Below are positions 7,990 through 16,463 of a stretch of 64,000 bases of DNA, piece by piece (the stretch's first letter is position 1; each line of letters opens with the position of its first letter). The notes under the pieces were generated by a model. The model ran no database searches and was not told the DNA's origin. It saw nothing but the letters and a program-made list of their open reading frames with translations. Source of the DNA: Caldalkalibacillus salinus (GTDB lineage: Bacteria > Bacillota > Bacilli > Caldalkalibacillales > JCM-10596); contig NZ_JAERVL010000024.1 in assembly GCF_016745835.1 (NCBI RefSeq), positions 54,882-118,881 on the forward strand. The letters are read 5' to 3'. The position numbers and the translations under genes were made by a program.

Positions 7990-8724
7990 ATGAAAACACA
8001 ATCTATCAAATCATTCGTAGTAGGAACAGTGGTCGGAGGGATGTTATTCAGCGGCGTAGGTTTTGCTGCTTCACAAATGGAGAGTATTGAGGTCAATGTG
8101 AACCCCGTGAAGTTTTTGTTTAATGGTGATGAGGTAGAAACGGAAAGACCAAATGAAATCCATAACGGCCGAGAATACGTGCCTACGAGTCTCATGTACA
8201 AAGGGACAGTATACGTACCCGTTCGTTTCATGAGTGAAACGGCAGGTCTTGATGTAGATTGGGATAATGAGACCAAAGCGGTGCTCGTAGCAGAAGGGGA
8301 TACGTCCGCAAATGGAGATGCGAGTGTCCTTACAGAAGGTGAAGATTATGTTGTCCTAGAAGAAGAGGAGGCACCATCCGATGTCCAAGAGTGGGTAGAG
8401 GCTAACAAAAAGAGCGAATTTACAGGGACCATTACCGTAGATGGAGAGGTGTATGTTCTAATCGCGCGTGGTGAATCTCAGCATTCTGGATATGGGGTTG
8501 AATTAAACAAAGTACTTCAAACAGAAGGACAGGTGACCGTTGAAGCTGCCTATACGGATCCGAATGAGGATGAAGCGTACACGCAACCCATCACATATCC
8601 CACTGTACTTATCAAGCTAGATAAACTGACTGAAGATATACAATTCAAGATTGAAAAGAGTTCTTCCGCATCAGTGGAAGCATCTGGTTCAACTTCAGTA
8701 GAAACGGATACGTCTGACGAGTAA
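7990..8724 (+). CDS. Secreted stalk-domain protein (copper amine oxidase N-terminal-like domain)
   Basis: 244-residue exported protein. A signal peptide covers about residues 1-27 (cleavage near GFAAS). Residues about 30-100 contain the 'stalk' or copper-amine-oxidase-N-like domain, with the hallmark REYVPTSLMYKGTVYVPVRFMSE followed by a GLDVDWDNET hairpin. The C-terminal half is acidic, ends in a Ser/Thr/Glu-rich tail and resembles no enzyme I know. The ATG at 7990 is chosen because TAAGGAGG lies nine bases upstream. Such domains are common on secreted proteins of Bacillaceae and Paenibacillaceae; the role is unknown. Monocistronic, with a terminator directly after. Confidence 0.85.
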   Translation: MKTQSIKSFVVGTVVGGMLFSGVGFAASQMESIEVNVNPVKFLFNGDEVETERPNEIHNGREYVPTSLMYKGTVYVPVRFMSETAGLDVDWDNETKAVLVAEGDTSANGDASVLTEGEDYVVLEEEEAPSDVQEWVEANKKSEFTGTITVDGEVYVLIARGESQHSGYGVELNKVLQTEGQVTVEAAYTDPNEDEAYTQPITYPTVLIKLDKLTEDIQFKIEKSSSASVEASGSTSVETDTSDE

Positions 8725-8770
8725 CTGAACGGTCGTAAAGTTCTATTGTAATTCGTGATTATACATGAGT

Positions 8771-8806
8771 AACACCCCATCCTTAAGTAGGGAATGGGGT
8801 GTTTGA
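8771..8806 (+). terminator. Terminator after the stalk-domain gene
   Basis: A ten-bp perfect stem (AACACCCCAT/ATGGGGTGTT) with a short loop is followed by TTTGAATTTTT. Confidence 0.8.
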
Positions 8807-8880
8807 ATTTTTAGTGATATCTTTTTTAGTGATCATCGTCTATATTTGAGATTTGTTTAATGGCTAGACACTTTGACGTT

Positions 8881-9744
8881 CTACTTAAATGAGGCCCATA
8901 GCTCATCGAGGGTATCTTGACTCGGCTTAAGTTCCTGAGCTGTAACAGGCTTTTCTGGGTAACCACTAAGGTACGTGTGATAAGCAGGACGTGCTTGTTG
9001 ATACAGGATGCCCTGGACTAATCCATCAGTTTCAATCACCTTCTCATACGCATGAGCTTTATTCGTGACATCATAACCTTCGATATCCTGAATATCGATA
9101 ATGTTCTCCTTAAAAAATTCATACGTATTCACTTTGTTATACGTCACACACGGGCTGAATACGTTCACTAAGGCAAAACCAGGATGCTCGACGGCTATGC
9201 TTATGAGCTCAGTTAAACGCTTAATATCACCTGAGAATGCCTGAGCAACGAAGCTTGCTCCCGCACCTAATGCTAGTTCTAGCGGCTTCACTTCACGCTC
9301 ACCTGATCCCTCAGGAGAGGTTTTAGACTGAAAACCTTGAGCGCTTGTCGGAGATGTTTGCCCCTTTGTTAGGCCATAGATACGGTTATCCATGACGACG
9401 TACGTCATATCCACGTTACGTCGTGCCGCATGAGTAAAATGGCCTGCCCCGATGCCATAACCGTCCCCATCACCACCTGAGGCGATCACCTTCATATCAC
9501 GATTAGCAAGTTTAACCGCTTGGGCCACTGGAAGGGAACGTCCATGTAGGGTATGGAAGCCGTAGGCACGCATGTACTCAGACACCTTTCCAGAACAGCC
9601 TATACCGGAGACCACGGCCACTTCATGTGGCTCTAGTTCTAGTTTAATAAGAGCTTTCTGGATACCTGCCATCACGGAGAAATGTCCACAACCGGGGCAC
9701 CAGGTGGATACGTCCCCACGATAATCTTTTAAGCTTGCGGCCAT
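8881..9744 (-). CDS. korB: 2-oxoacid:ferredoxin oxidoreductase, beta subunit
   Basis: TPP-binding subunit of a two-subunit 2-oxoacid (probably 2-oxoglutarate) ferredoxin oxidoreductase, which makes acyl-CoA, CO2 and reduced ferredoxin. WCPGCGH near residue 20 and SGIGCSGKVSEY supply cluster-ligand cysteines, and GDGDGYGIG...NRIYGLTKGQ is the TPP/Mg2+ site. 287 residues, normal length. The start at 9744 is set by AAGGAGG located inside the end of korA; korA stops one base before this ATG, so the pair is coupled. Heterodimeric KorAB is common in aerobic Bacillaceae. The substrate call rests on similarity to Kor rather than Por or Vor and is fairly but not fully secure. Confidence 0.92.
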   Translation of the reverse strand: MAASLKDYRGDVSTWCPGCGHFSVMAGIQKALIKLELEPHEVAVVSGIGCSGKVSEYMRAYGFHTLHGRSLPVAQAVKLANRDMKVIASGGDGDGYGIGAGHFTHAARRNVDMTYVVMDNRIYGLTKGQTSPTSAQGFQSKTSPEGSGEREVKPLELALGAGASFVAQAFSGDIKRLTELISIAVEHPGFALVNVFSPCVTYNKVNTYEFFKENIIDIQDIEGYDVTNKAHAYEKVIETDGLVQGILYQQARPAYHTYLSGYPEKPVTAQELKPSQDTLDELWASFK

Positions 9745-9745
9745 G

Positions 9746-11491
9746 TTAGACAACCTCCTTTGCAACGTCTTGTAATTGGGTCATGATATCTTTTTTAGTA
9801 AACGGGTTACCGTCGTATTTCTTAATCGTTTGTAGTTTTTCACCAATCAGTAGGTGTTGTTGCAGCATTCCCGTTAATTGCCCTGTCCAGTTATTCTCTA
9901 CAACGATGACGCGTTGAGCAGCTGTCGTCAGCTCCTTTAAGCCTTGAGGTTGGAAGGGATGCAACATTTTAATCTGTGCTAAACCAACACTTTCGCCCGA
10001 AGATTGGAGGTCCCGTACGGTTTCTTCTAAAACACCCCGGGTTGACCCTAGCCCGATGAACAGTGTGTCGACCGGCTTTTCCTCACCACCGATGAACTCA
10101 TAGCCTTTTATAGACAGGTCTTTTAACTTACCTAGACGCTTATCCATCATTTTCTCCCGTATCTCCGGTAACTCTGTAATATGACCCGTTTCACTATGTT
10201 CGTTTGAGTTGGCCGTAAATACCCCGTGGCGTTGGCCGGGGATTGAACGGGGAGAAATGCAGTCATCTGTCAAACGATAACGCTTAAATTGATGTTCCTG
10301 TAACGATTCTAGCTCTTCATCTGTAAGCATCTTCCCACGATTAATCGACTCCAGGTCATGACGGCAGCTATCTAAGGCCGTTTGTTTGTTAAGTGAGAGG
10401 ACGAGATCTAAGGCCACAATCACTGGACATTGGTACTGTTCTGCTAGGTTAAAAGCAGTCGAAGCCATCGTCACGCATTCCTCCACAGAGCTTGGGGCAA
10501 GCACGATACGCGGAATTTCCCCATGTCCTGCGTAAACCATTGTTTGTAAATCACCCTGTTCATATTTCGTCGGTAGGCCAGTACCTGGTCCTCCACGCTG
10601 AGAGTTCACGATAACCACAGGTGTCTCAGACATACCGGCTAAGCCTAGTGCTTCTGTTTTTAATGAAAAACCCGGTCCTGAAGTACTGGTTAGCGCGCGT
10701 ACACCGGAGAAACCTGCGCCTATAGCCATAAGCAGACCTGCCAGTTCGTCTTCTGCTTGTACGGCGACCCCACCAACCTTTGGCAGATTCTCTTTCATAT
10801 ATTCCATAATCTCTGACGCTGGTGTTATAGGGTAAGAAGATAGAAATTTACACCCTGAAGCAACAGCACCGTAAGCAAACGCTTCATTTCCAATCATGAG
10901 AGCCATGTCTTTCTTCTCATCAGGAAAGCCAAGTTGGAACGGTTTTAACCCTAAGCTTTCCATGTACTCGTAACCTTTTTGCACAGCATTGATGTTAAGG
11001 TCGACAATGGCCTGCCCTTTCTTAGAAAACTTATTCTCAATGAAAGGGATGAAAATATCGTAATGTGCCCCCATGAGGTAAGCAGATGATCCCAACATGA
11101 TCATGTTACGGATAATCTTGTTCCCTAGGTCCTCGGCCATGCTCGTGAACGATGTATGAATGACGGTAACACCATCAATCTGTTCTACTTTTTCTTCTTT
11201 CTTGTTTTCCATGAGTACAAATCCACCAGGAGACATGCTCCCAATATTATGTTCATATGATTCTTTGTCGAGAACGATGAGAATATCTGTGGTGTCACCC
11301 TGATAATGAATCGGGTCGTGGCTTGCGCGGATGTGGTCGTAGGTGTGGCCACCTTTAATACGTGAGGCAAAATGTTTGTAGGAAGCGATGTGAAACCCTT
11401 GTTGCATCAGCGCGGCACTTAGAATGTTTCCAGTACTATCAATGCCGTCTCCTTGCTGTCCTCCTATCTTCCAAGTGATCTCTTTCTTCAT
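9746..11491 (-). CDS. korA: 2-oxoacid:ferredoxin oxidoreductase, fused gamma-alpha subunit
   Basis: Large subunit of KorAB. The N-terminal gamma domain (about residues 1-190, starting WKIGGQQGDGIDSTG) is fused to the alpha/pyrimidine domain (about 200-450), with the family motif SSYPITPASEIMEYM and GPGFSLKTEALGLAGMSE; a transketolase C-terminal-like domain completes the 581 residues. The start at 11491 is preferred over 11530 because GGGAGAG lies just upstream and the conserved core then begins at residue 6. No ferredoxin-type 4Fe-4S domain is present, as expected for the two-subunit class. It is divergent from class I fumarase, so two TCA-related steps sit side by side. Confidence 0.92.
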   Translation of the reverse strand: MKKEITWKIGGQQGDGIDSTGNILSAALMQQGFHIASYKHFASRIKGGHTYDHIRASHDPIHYQGDTTDILIVLDKESYEHNIGSMSPGGFVLMENKKEEKVEQIDGVTVIHTSFTSMAEDLGNKIIRNMIMLGSSAYLMGAHYDIFIPFIENKFSKKGQAIVDLNINAVQKGYEYMESLGLKPFQLGFPDEKKDMALMIGNEAFAYGAVASGCKFLSSYPITPASEIMEYMKENLPKVGGVAVQAEDELAGLLMAIGAGFSGVRALTSTSGPGFSLKTEALGLAGMSETPVVIVNSQRGGPGTGLPTKYEQGDLQTMVYAGHGEIPRIVLAPSSVEECVTMASTAFNLAEQYQCPVIVALDLVLSLNKQTALDSCRHDLESINRGKMLTDEELESLQEHQFKRYRLTDDCISPRSIPGQRHGVFTANSNEHSETGHITELPEIREKMMDKRLGKLKDLSIKGYEFIGGEEKPVDTLFIGLGSTRGVLEETVRDLQSSGESVGLAQIKMLHPFQPQGLKELTTAAQRVIVVENNWTGQLTGMLQQHLLIGEKLQTIKKYDGNPFTKKDIMTQLQDVAKEVV

Positions 11492-11887
11492 TCTATCTCT
11501 CCCTTCTAAACCGATTAAACAGATGAACATAGGTGGGAGAAAAACTGTTATAATCTTTGGTAAAAATGGAGTGATACAATTTGTAGTTTATTAAGTGAAT
11601 GGAATGTTCATCTACTTGTTATCTCACATTTTATCCTATACACCTTCAACTGGCAATGGTTTTCAGAACATTTTGTCACTTAATGAATCTTGACTAGCTT
11701 TAAATACAACGTTTTCATAGATGGGGCCCCAGCACCTCATTCAAAACTGTTACATCCTCATAATATACACTGTACTATAATAGGAGGGGCTCAAAACGGG
11801 ACATTCGGATAGGGTTTCATGCTTTTTTTGTGACGCTTTTCAAAGTATAATAGAAAGAACAACTGATGGAAGAGGGGAAGAGGAGAA
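11492..11887. other. 396-base divergent control region between korA and fumA
   Basis: Divergent promoter region. A perfect 10-bp inverted repeat (AGATGAACAT at 11521-11530, ATGTTCATCT at 11604-11613) brackets the bases just upstream of korA. A fumA-side -10-like TATAAT is at 11846-11851 and another TATAAT at 11776-11781. No extra gene was seen. Confidence 0.5.
11846..11851 (+). promoter_or_regulatory. Probable -10 element of fumA
   Basis: TATAAT lies 36 bases before the fumA start. The -35 region is T-rich and poorly matched, so the element is tentative. Confidence 0.4.
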
Positions 11888-13432
11888 ATGGATTTGAAAG
11901 CGTTTAAAGAGAGCATGTATCAACTCATAGTCGAAACTTCAACATATCTCCCGCCTGACGTGCGAGCATCAATCGCTAAGGCGAAGGCAAAGGAGAACGC
12001 GGGAACACGAGCGGCACTCTCTTTGTCCACGATCACAGACAATATTCATATGGCCGAGGATAATGTGTCACCGATTTGCCAGGATACGGGACTTCCAACA
12101 TTCTTAATTAAAACGCCAGTGGGTGCCAACCAATTAGAAATGACCAACATGATCAAAGAAGCACTCGTGCAGGCGACGAAGGATGGTAAGCTACGTCCGA
12201 ACTCCGTCGACTCTCTCACAGGAGCCAATAGTGGGGATAATCTTGGAGAGGGCCTCCCTGTCATCAAATATGAACAATGGGAAAAAGACGACATCGATGT
12301 GCGCCTTATCCTCAAGGGTGGCGGATGTGAAAATAAAAATATCCAATACAGTTTACCGTGTGAGCTTGATGGTTTAGGGCGCGCAGGGCGTGACTTAGAC
12401 GGCATACGCAAATGTATCATGCATAGTGTCTATCAAGCGCAAGGCCAAGGCTGTAGTGCCGGCTTTATCGGTGTCGGTATCGGTGGGGACCGCTCCGCGG
12501 GGTATGAGCTTGCTAAGAAGCAGCTTTTCAGAGAAGCGGACGATATGAACCCTCATCCTGAACTACAGAAGTTAGAAGAGTATGTCATGGATCACGCAAA
12601 CGAACTCGGTATTGGGACCATGGGATTCGGTGGAGAAACAACGTTATTAGGCTGTAAAATAGGGGTCATGAATCGCATTCCAGCAAGCTTTTTTGTCTCT
12701 GTCGCTTATAACTGTTGGGCTTTCCGTCGTTTAGGTGTGGTTGTTGATCCTCAAAGCGGAGACATCCAACGTTGGCTATATAAAGACGAACGTCCGATTG
12801 AAGAAGAAGTGGAAAAGGTGGTCGAGCAAGCGAAAAAAGAAGGTGCCAGAGAAGTTGTGCTTCAAGCGCCGATCACTGAAGATCAGATTCGTGACCTCAA
12901 AGTGGGGGACGTGGTCATCCTCAATGGTCAAATGCATACTGGGCGTGATGCCTTACACAAATACTTAATGGACCATGACGCACCAGTGGATCTACAAGGA
13001 GAAGTGATCTACCACTGTGGTCCCGTGATGATGAAGGATGAAAACGGACAGTGGGAAGTCAAAGCGGCAGGACCGACCACAAGCATACGTGAAGAACCTT
13101 ACCAGGCCGATATTATTAAGAAATTCGGTGTACGGGCGGTGATCGGTAAGGGTGGCATGGGTGCTAAGACGTTAGCCGGTCTAAAAGAAAGCGGTGCGGT
13201 ATACCTCAACGCCATTGGAGGCGCTGCGCAATACTATGCTGATTGTATCACCAACGTGTCTGGTGTTGATTTCTTAGAGGAATTCGGTATCCCTGAAGCG
13301 ATGTGGCATCTTGAGGTCCAAGGGTTTGCTGCTATCGTCACCATGGACGCACATGGTAACAGCCTACACGCTGATGTGGCCTCATCTTCACTTGATAAAC
13401 TAGCACAATTTAAGGAACCGGTATTCAAATAA
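11888..13432 (+). CDS. fumA: Class I (Fe-S dependent) fumarate hydratase
   Basis: Cytosolic, [4Fe-4S]-dependent fumarase converting fumarate to malate. It has the fused alpha+beta architecture of 514 residues: residues about 1-290 carry the cluster-binding part (SPICQDTGLPTF, GGCENKN, GGETTLLGCKIG), and about 320-510 the C-terminal beta domain (GKGGMG). AAGAGGAG is placed just before the ATG. Many Bacillaceae rely on the oxygen-stable class II FumC, so an oxygen-sensitive class I enzyme next to ferredoxin-linked korAB is notable. A terminator follows. Annotation is secure at family level. Confidence 0.95.
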   Translation: MDLKAFKESMYQLIVETSTYLPPDVRASIAKAKAKENAGTRAALSLSTITDNIHMAEDNVSPICQDTGLPTFLIKTPVGANQLEMTNMIKEALVQATKDGKLRPNSVDSLTGANSGDNLGEGLPVIKYEQWEKDDIDVRLILKGGGCENKNIQYSLPCELDGLGRAGRDLDGIRKCIMHSVYQAQGQGCSAGFIGVGIGGDRSAGYELAKKQLFREADDMNPHPELQKLEEYVMDHANELGIGTMGFGGETTLLGCKIGVMNRIPASFFVSVAYNCWAFRRLGVVVDPQSGDIQRWLYKDERPIEEEVEKVVEQAKKEGAREVVLQAPITEDQIRDLKVGDVVILNGQMHTGRDALHKYLMDHDAPVDLQGEVIYHCGPVMMKDENGQWEVKAAGPTTSIREEPYQADIIKKFGVRAVIGKGGMGAKTLAGLKESGAVYLNAIGGAAQYYADCITNVSGVDFLEEFGIPEAMWHLEVQGFAAIVTMDAHGNSLHADVASSSLDKLAQFKEPVFK

Positions 13433-13540
13433 GAGCCCATACTCAAATAAGAACCCAGTAATCAAATGGAAACTTGTTGGATCATTCAAAATTTAAGGTA
13501 AGCCAATACAGATACTAAAAGTAACCAAATACATGCTATC

Positions 13541-13577
13541 AGCCTGTGGTCTTGTATGGATCACAGGCTTTTTCTTC
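13541..13577 (+). terminator. Terminator of fumA
   Basis: An eight-bp stem (AGCCTGTG/CACAGGCT) with a 13-base loop is followed by TTTTTCTTCTTTC. Confidence 0.85.
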
Positions 13578-13585
13578 TTTCTCTG

Positions 13586-14677
13586 CTATTTACGGGTCCA
13601 AAGCACAGGACGAAGCAGGTAGCTAGCGTACTTTAGGCTGTTAAACCTCCTCGCACTCAACATCCTACTAAAAATCTCTTGATTCATATTTTTCACAATA
13701 AAGTCATAGTGCGCATTACTCATCTTCTCTAGGGTTTGGCGCATAACGAGTGAATGCTTGTAATCCTTCATCACCTGATGTATATCTTCCTCATAGTGAC
13801 CAAGCCCCAGTATATCGCGAGCCGCACACACCCCTGTTAAGACAGCGACAAACTGTCCAAAGCCTAGAAAGGGTTGGATACTGCCAAAGTTGTTACCCAC
13901 AAAGAACGTATTACCAATCCGAGGATACTGACACATTCCAATGACATAGTTCCTAATTTGAAACTGATCGGTAATTCTTAAAGTTTGGTCAAAAATATCC
14001 TGCACTTCTTGGTAAAAGGGTTCAAAATAGGCAGCCATCTCCTTTTCTGTGTTCTCCGGATAATCTGGATAAGCGATGACAATATTTGCTTCTTCATCTG
14101 AGAAAGGTAGAAGGTAGGCGTATCCTTTGGGAGCATAATGATGATTTAACCACACATGTACATGAAAACGATCAAAGTGGCCTGCGACTGTGGCCCCTTT
14201 TAAGGAAACGGTCAGGTCAGTGTCAAAGGGTTGAATCTTGGCGCTATACTCGGCGTCGCCTGTCGCAAGAATCACGTGAGAGTACTCTCTTAGCAGGGCT
14301 TCATAAGTGTGCTCAGAGTGAAAGTGTATCTCAGATTGCACTTGTTTTTCTAACTGCTTTTCAAAAGCATCCTCATGTCGTCCCCTAATATTGACAAACC
14401 CTAGCTTTCCTTCGAGTGTGGTCGATTCGTTCTCAGAATGGATCGTCAGGTTTCTTATATTACTAGAGGGTTTGAGATAGAGGCCAAAGGTTTCGGAAAA
14501 ATAGGCGATCTCATCGTCGATCGGTAGATCCAAGATCGGAAGTAAGGCCTCAGCATTAACGAACCGGTCACCTACTTCACGCCGCTTTTCGAATATCGTG
14601 GGCTTGACACCGTACTTTTCCAATGTAATCGCTGCAGATAACCCCGAAAGCCCTGCGCCCATAATCGCTATATCCAT
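13586..14677 (-). CDS. FAD-dependent oxidoreductase (geranylgeranyl reductase / UbiH-like fold)
   Basis: 363-residue flavoprotein. It opens with the dinucleotide-binding motif IMGAGLSGLSAAI (GxGxxG) and an E at the end of beta-2 (FEKRREVGDRF). A middle ATGDAEYS segment contacts FAD, and the C-terminal GNNFGSIQPFLGFGQF resembles the GD motif region of NAD(P)/FAD-dependent monooxygenases and geranylgeranyl reductases, though the usual Asp is Asn here. No signal peptide; the C-terminus is basic. It stands alone, convergent with fumA. The substrate is unknown. The ribosome binding site is weak (GGTGAG), but the start coincides with the dinucleotide-binding fold. Confidence 0.8.
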   Translation of the reverse strand: MDIAIMGAGLSGLSAAITLEKYGVKPTIFEKRREVGDRFVNAEALLPILDLPIDDEIAYFSETFGLYLKPSSNIRNLTIHSENESTTLEGKLGFVNIRGRHEDAFEKQLEKQVQSEIHFHSEHTYEALLREYSHVILATGDAEYSAKIQPFDTDLTVSLKGATVAGHFDRFHVHVWLNHHYAPKGYAYLLPFSDEEANIVIAYPDYPENTEKEMAAYFEPFYQEVQDIFDQTLRITDQFQIRNYVIGMCQYPRIGNTFFVGNNFGSIQPFLGFGQFVAVLTGVCAARDILGLGHYEEDIHQVMKDYKHSLVMRQTLEKMSNAHYDFIVKNMNQEIFSRMLSARRFNSLKYASYLLRPVLWTRK

Positions 14678-14843
14678 ATCTCACCATTCCATATCGTTGT
14701 GTCTACGTATCTTTGTCTATATCATGCCTTTTACAGATTTAATTATGCGGCTGTGTTTCGAAAGCAGACAAGCAGACACTAAAATAAAAAACGAACGACA
14801 TGCTAGTGAAATGTAAAAATAATACAAAAACTACACAAAAGCA

Positions 14844-14871
14844 GAAAAAAAGCTAACCGTATGGCTAGCTT
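14844..14871 (-). terminator. Terminator of the GAF-domain gene
   Basis: On the minus strand a nine-bp stem (AAGCTAGCC/GGTTAGCTT, one G-U pair) with a 4-base loop runs into TTTTTTC. It lies 80 bases after the GAF gene stop. Confidence 0.8.
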
Positions 14872-14950
14872 AGATCAGAATTTATCCAACAGTGGATATA
14901 AGGTAACAGGCTATGAAAAACTTTCTATCTCTATTCTTTCACCGCTAAGT

Positions 14951-15313
14951 TTAATTCACTGTTAAGCGTTGACGTAGCTCTTTGGCCAGTGTTTTTAATG
15001 TTGACACATCCGTGATATCAAAGCAAATCGGTTGGCGGCTACGGACGACAATTTTACCGTATTGACGTTCGGACTCATCCTCGATCGGAATACGCAGTTC
15101 TGAATTAGACTCCCACGTTAATTGGTTCTCCATATCTGAAGCCGCTTTAAGTACCATGTCCTCTCCCTGATAAAGATAGATTCCTACCCAATCAAAGTAA
15201 GGCACATCCTGTTGTAATTTGGCCACCATTTGTTGTATTGCATCCTCCATATCGGAACTCTGATGCACCGTTGCAATCACTTCTAAAGAAGCTAAGTCTG
15301 TTTGAATCGACAT
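14951..15313 (-). CDS. GAF-domain protein
   Basis: 120-residue cytosolic protein consisting almost entirely of one GAF domain: an N-terminal helix (EDAIQQMVAKLQQDVP), then FDWVGIYLYQGEDMVLKAA, SELRIPIEDES and a C-terminal helix. The F-x-W-V-G-I-Y-L block is the canonical GAF beta strand also seen in YtsP/Fre-type (methionine-R-sulfoxide reductase) proteins. The catalytic cysteines expected for free-Met-R-sulfoxide reductase are not conserved; only one Cys, near the C-terminus, is present. The protein is also shorter than that enzyme (about 160). I therefore call it a GAF protein of unknown ligand. Confidence 0.8.
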   Translation of the reverse strand: MSIQTDLASLEVIATVHQSSDMEDAIQQMVAKLQQDVPYFDWVGIYLYQGEDMVLKAASDMENQLTWESNSELRIPIEDESERQYGKIVVRSRQPICFDITDVSTLKTLAKELRQRLTVN

Positions 15314-15514
15314 AAACTACTCTCCCTTTTTCTCTGTAAATATGTATGCTATCCCCTTAGACAATTGACTTGTATAGACTAAATTCATACTAGCCCTTCA
15401 GTTGATCCCTTGATTCTTCTCTTATTTTATCAGATGATAGCAGTAGACGATGCTTGTAAGTTAAGGAAATTTATATGACGTTTAGATAAAATGACACGGT
15501 TTGGAGATGAGAGA

Positions 15515-16450
15515 ATGGAATACGAAGTCCAACCCTGCCCCCCTTATGACATGGAAAAAGTATGCTTGAAACTAGGGGCTGACCCGATGTATGAGTACGA
15601 CCTGGAGCTGCAAACGTTATCTTTCGCTGTGAGGATTAAAACAGGAGAAAAAGAAGAACAATGGAAAAAAGGGATGATGAAGTTAGAGCATAAAGGAACG
15701 GTGGCGCAACCGCTTGTAAAAGTGCGTTATGTCGGAGATGAATTAACAGCCACTGATGAAAAATGGCTACAACAACACTTGACTCACAGATTTCAGTGGG
15801 GGACAAACGTCCTACAGACTTTTTATGCTGAATTAGAAGGCACCTCTATAAACTCGGTCCTAGAAACGCTAAAAGGGTTGCCCCTTGTATTGGATGACGG
15901 ACTCTTTGAAGGTCTGATTACGACCATCATTCACCAACAACTTAATCTGCGTTTCGCACAGCAATTAGTCTACAGCCTAGCGATGGATTATGGAGACCAG
16001 GTTCAAGACGGCCAAAAATATTTTTATCTTCTCCCGACACCAAGCCAATTAGCTGAAGTCGATATCGCTGAACTCCGTACAAAGAAATTTAGTCAACGGA
16101 AAGCAGAGTATATCATCGGTGTGGCTCAGAAAGTGAGAAATGGGGAGCTAGATCTAGAACGCCTTTCTGCATTACCGAACGAAGCCTTTATAGAACGACT
16201 CAGCCAAGAACGAGGGATAGGACAGTGGACGGCTGAATGTATTTTATTGAATGGCCTTGGACGCAAAGATCTATTTCCAGCTGGAGATCTAGGGATACGA
16301 AACGCTGTAAAAAAAATCGAAGGGCTAGAGGAACGCCCCAGTATCGAGGCGTGCAGAGCATGGGTGGAACCGTATCAAAACTGGGGAAGCTATGTGGCCA
16401 TTTACCTATGGGAGTATCTTGGTAACAATCGATTAAAAGTGGACAAATAG
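15515..16450 (+). CDS. AlkA-type DNA-3-methyladenine glycosylase
   Basis: HhH-GPD base-excision glycosylase removing alkylated purines. It is 312 residues in two parts: an N-terminal AlkA_N-like domain (about 1-120) and the HhH-GPD core. The core shows TTIIHQQLNLRFAQQL, the helix-hairpin-helix (ERGIGQWTAECIL) and the catalytic Asp in PAGDLG (D258). No C-terminal Fe-S cysteines, consistent with AlkA rather than EndoIII. The ATG at 15515 has GGAGATGAG upstream; an earlier ATG at 15491 is possible. rlmCD begins 13 bases after the stop, so the two are probably co-transcribed. Confidence 0.88.
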   Translation: MEYEVQPCPPYDMEKVCLKLGADPMYEYDLELQTLSFAVRIKTGEKEEQWKKGMMKLEHKGTVAQPLVKVRYVGDELTATDEKWLQQHLTHRFQWGTNVLQTFYAELEGTSINSVLETLKGLPLVLDDGLFEGLITTIIHQQLNLRFAQQLVYSLAMDYGDQVQDGQKYFYLLPTPSQLAEVDIAELRTKKFSQRKAEYIIGVAQKVRNGELDLERLSALPNEAFIERLSQERGIGQWTAECILLNGLGRKDLFPAGDLGIRNAVKKIEGLEERPSIEACRAWVEPYQNWGSYVAIYLWEYLGNNRLKVDK

Positions 16451-16463
16451 GAAGGAAGCAACT

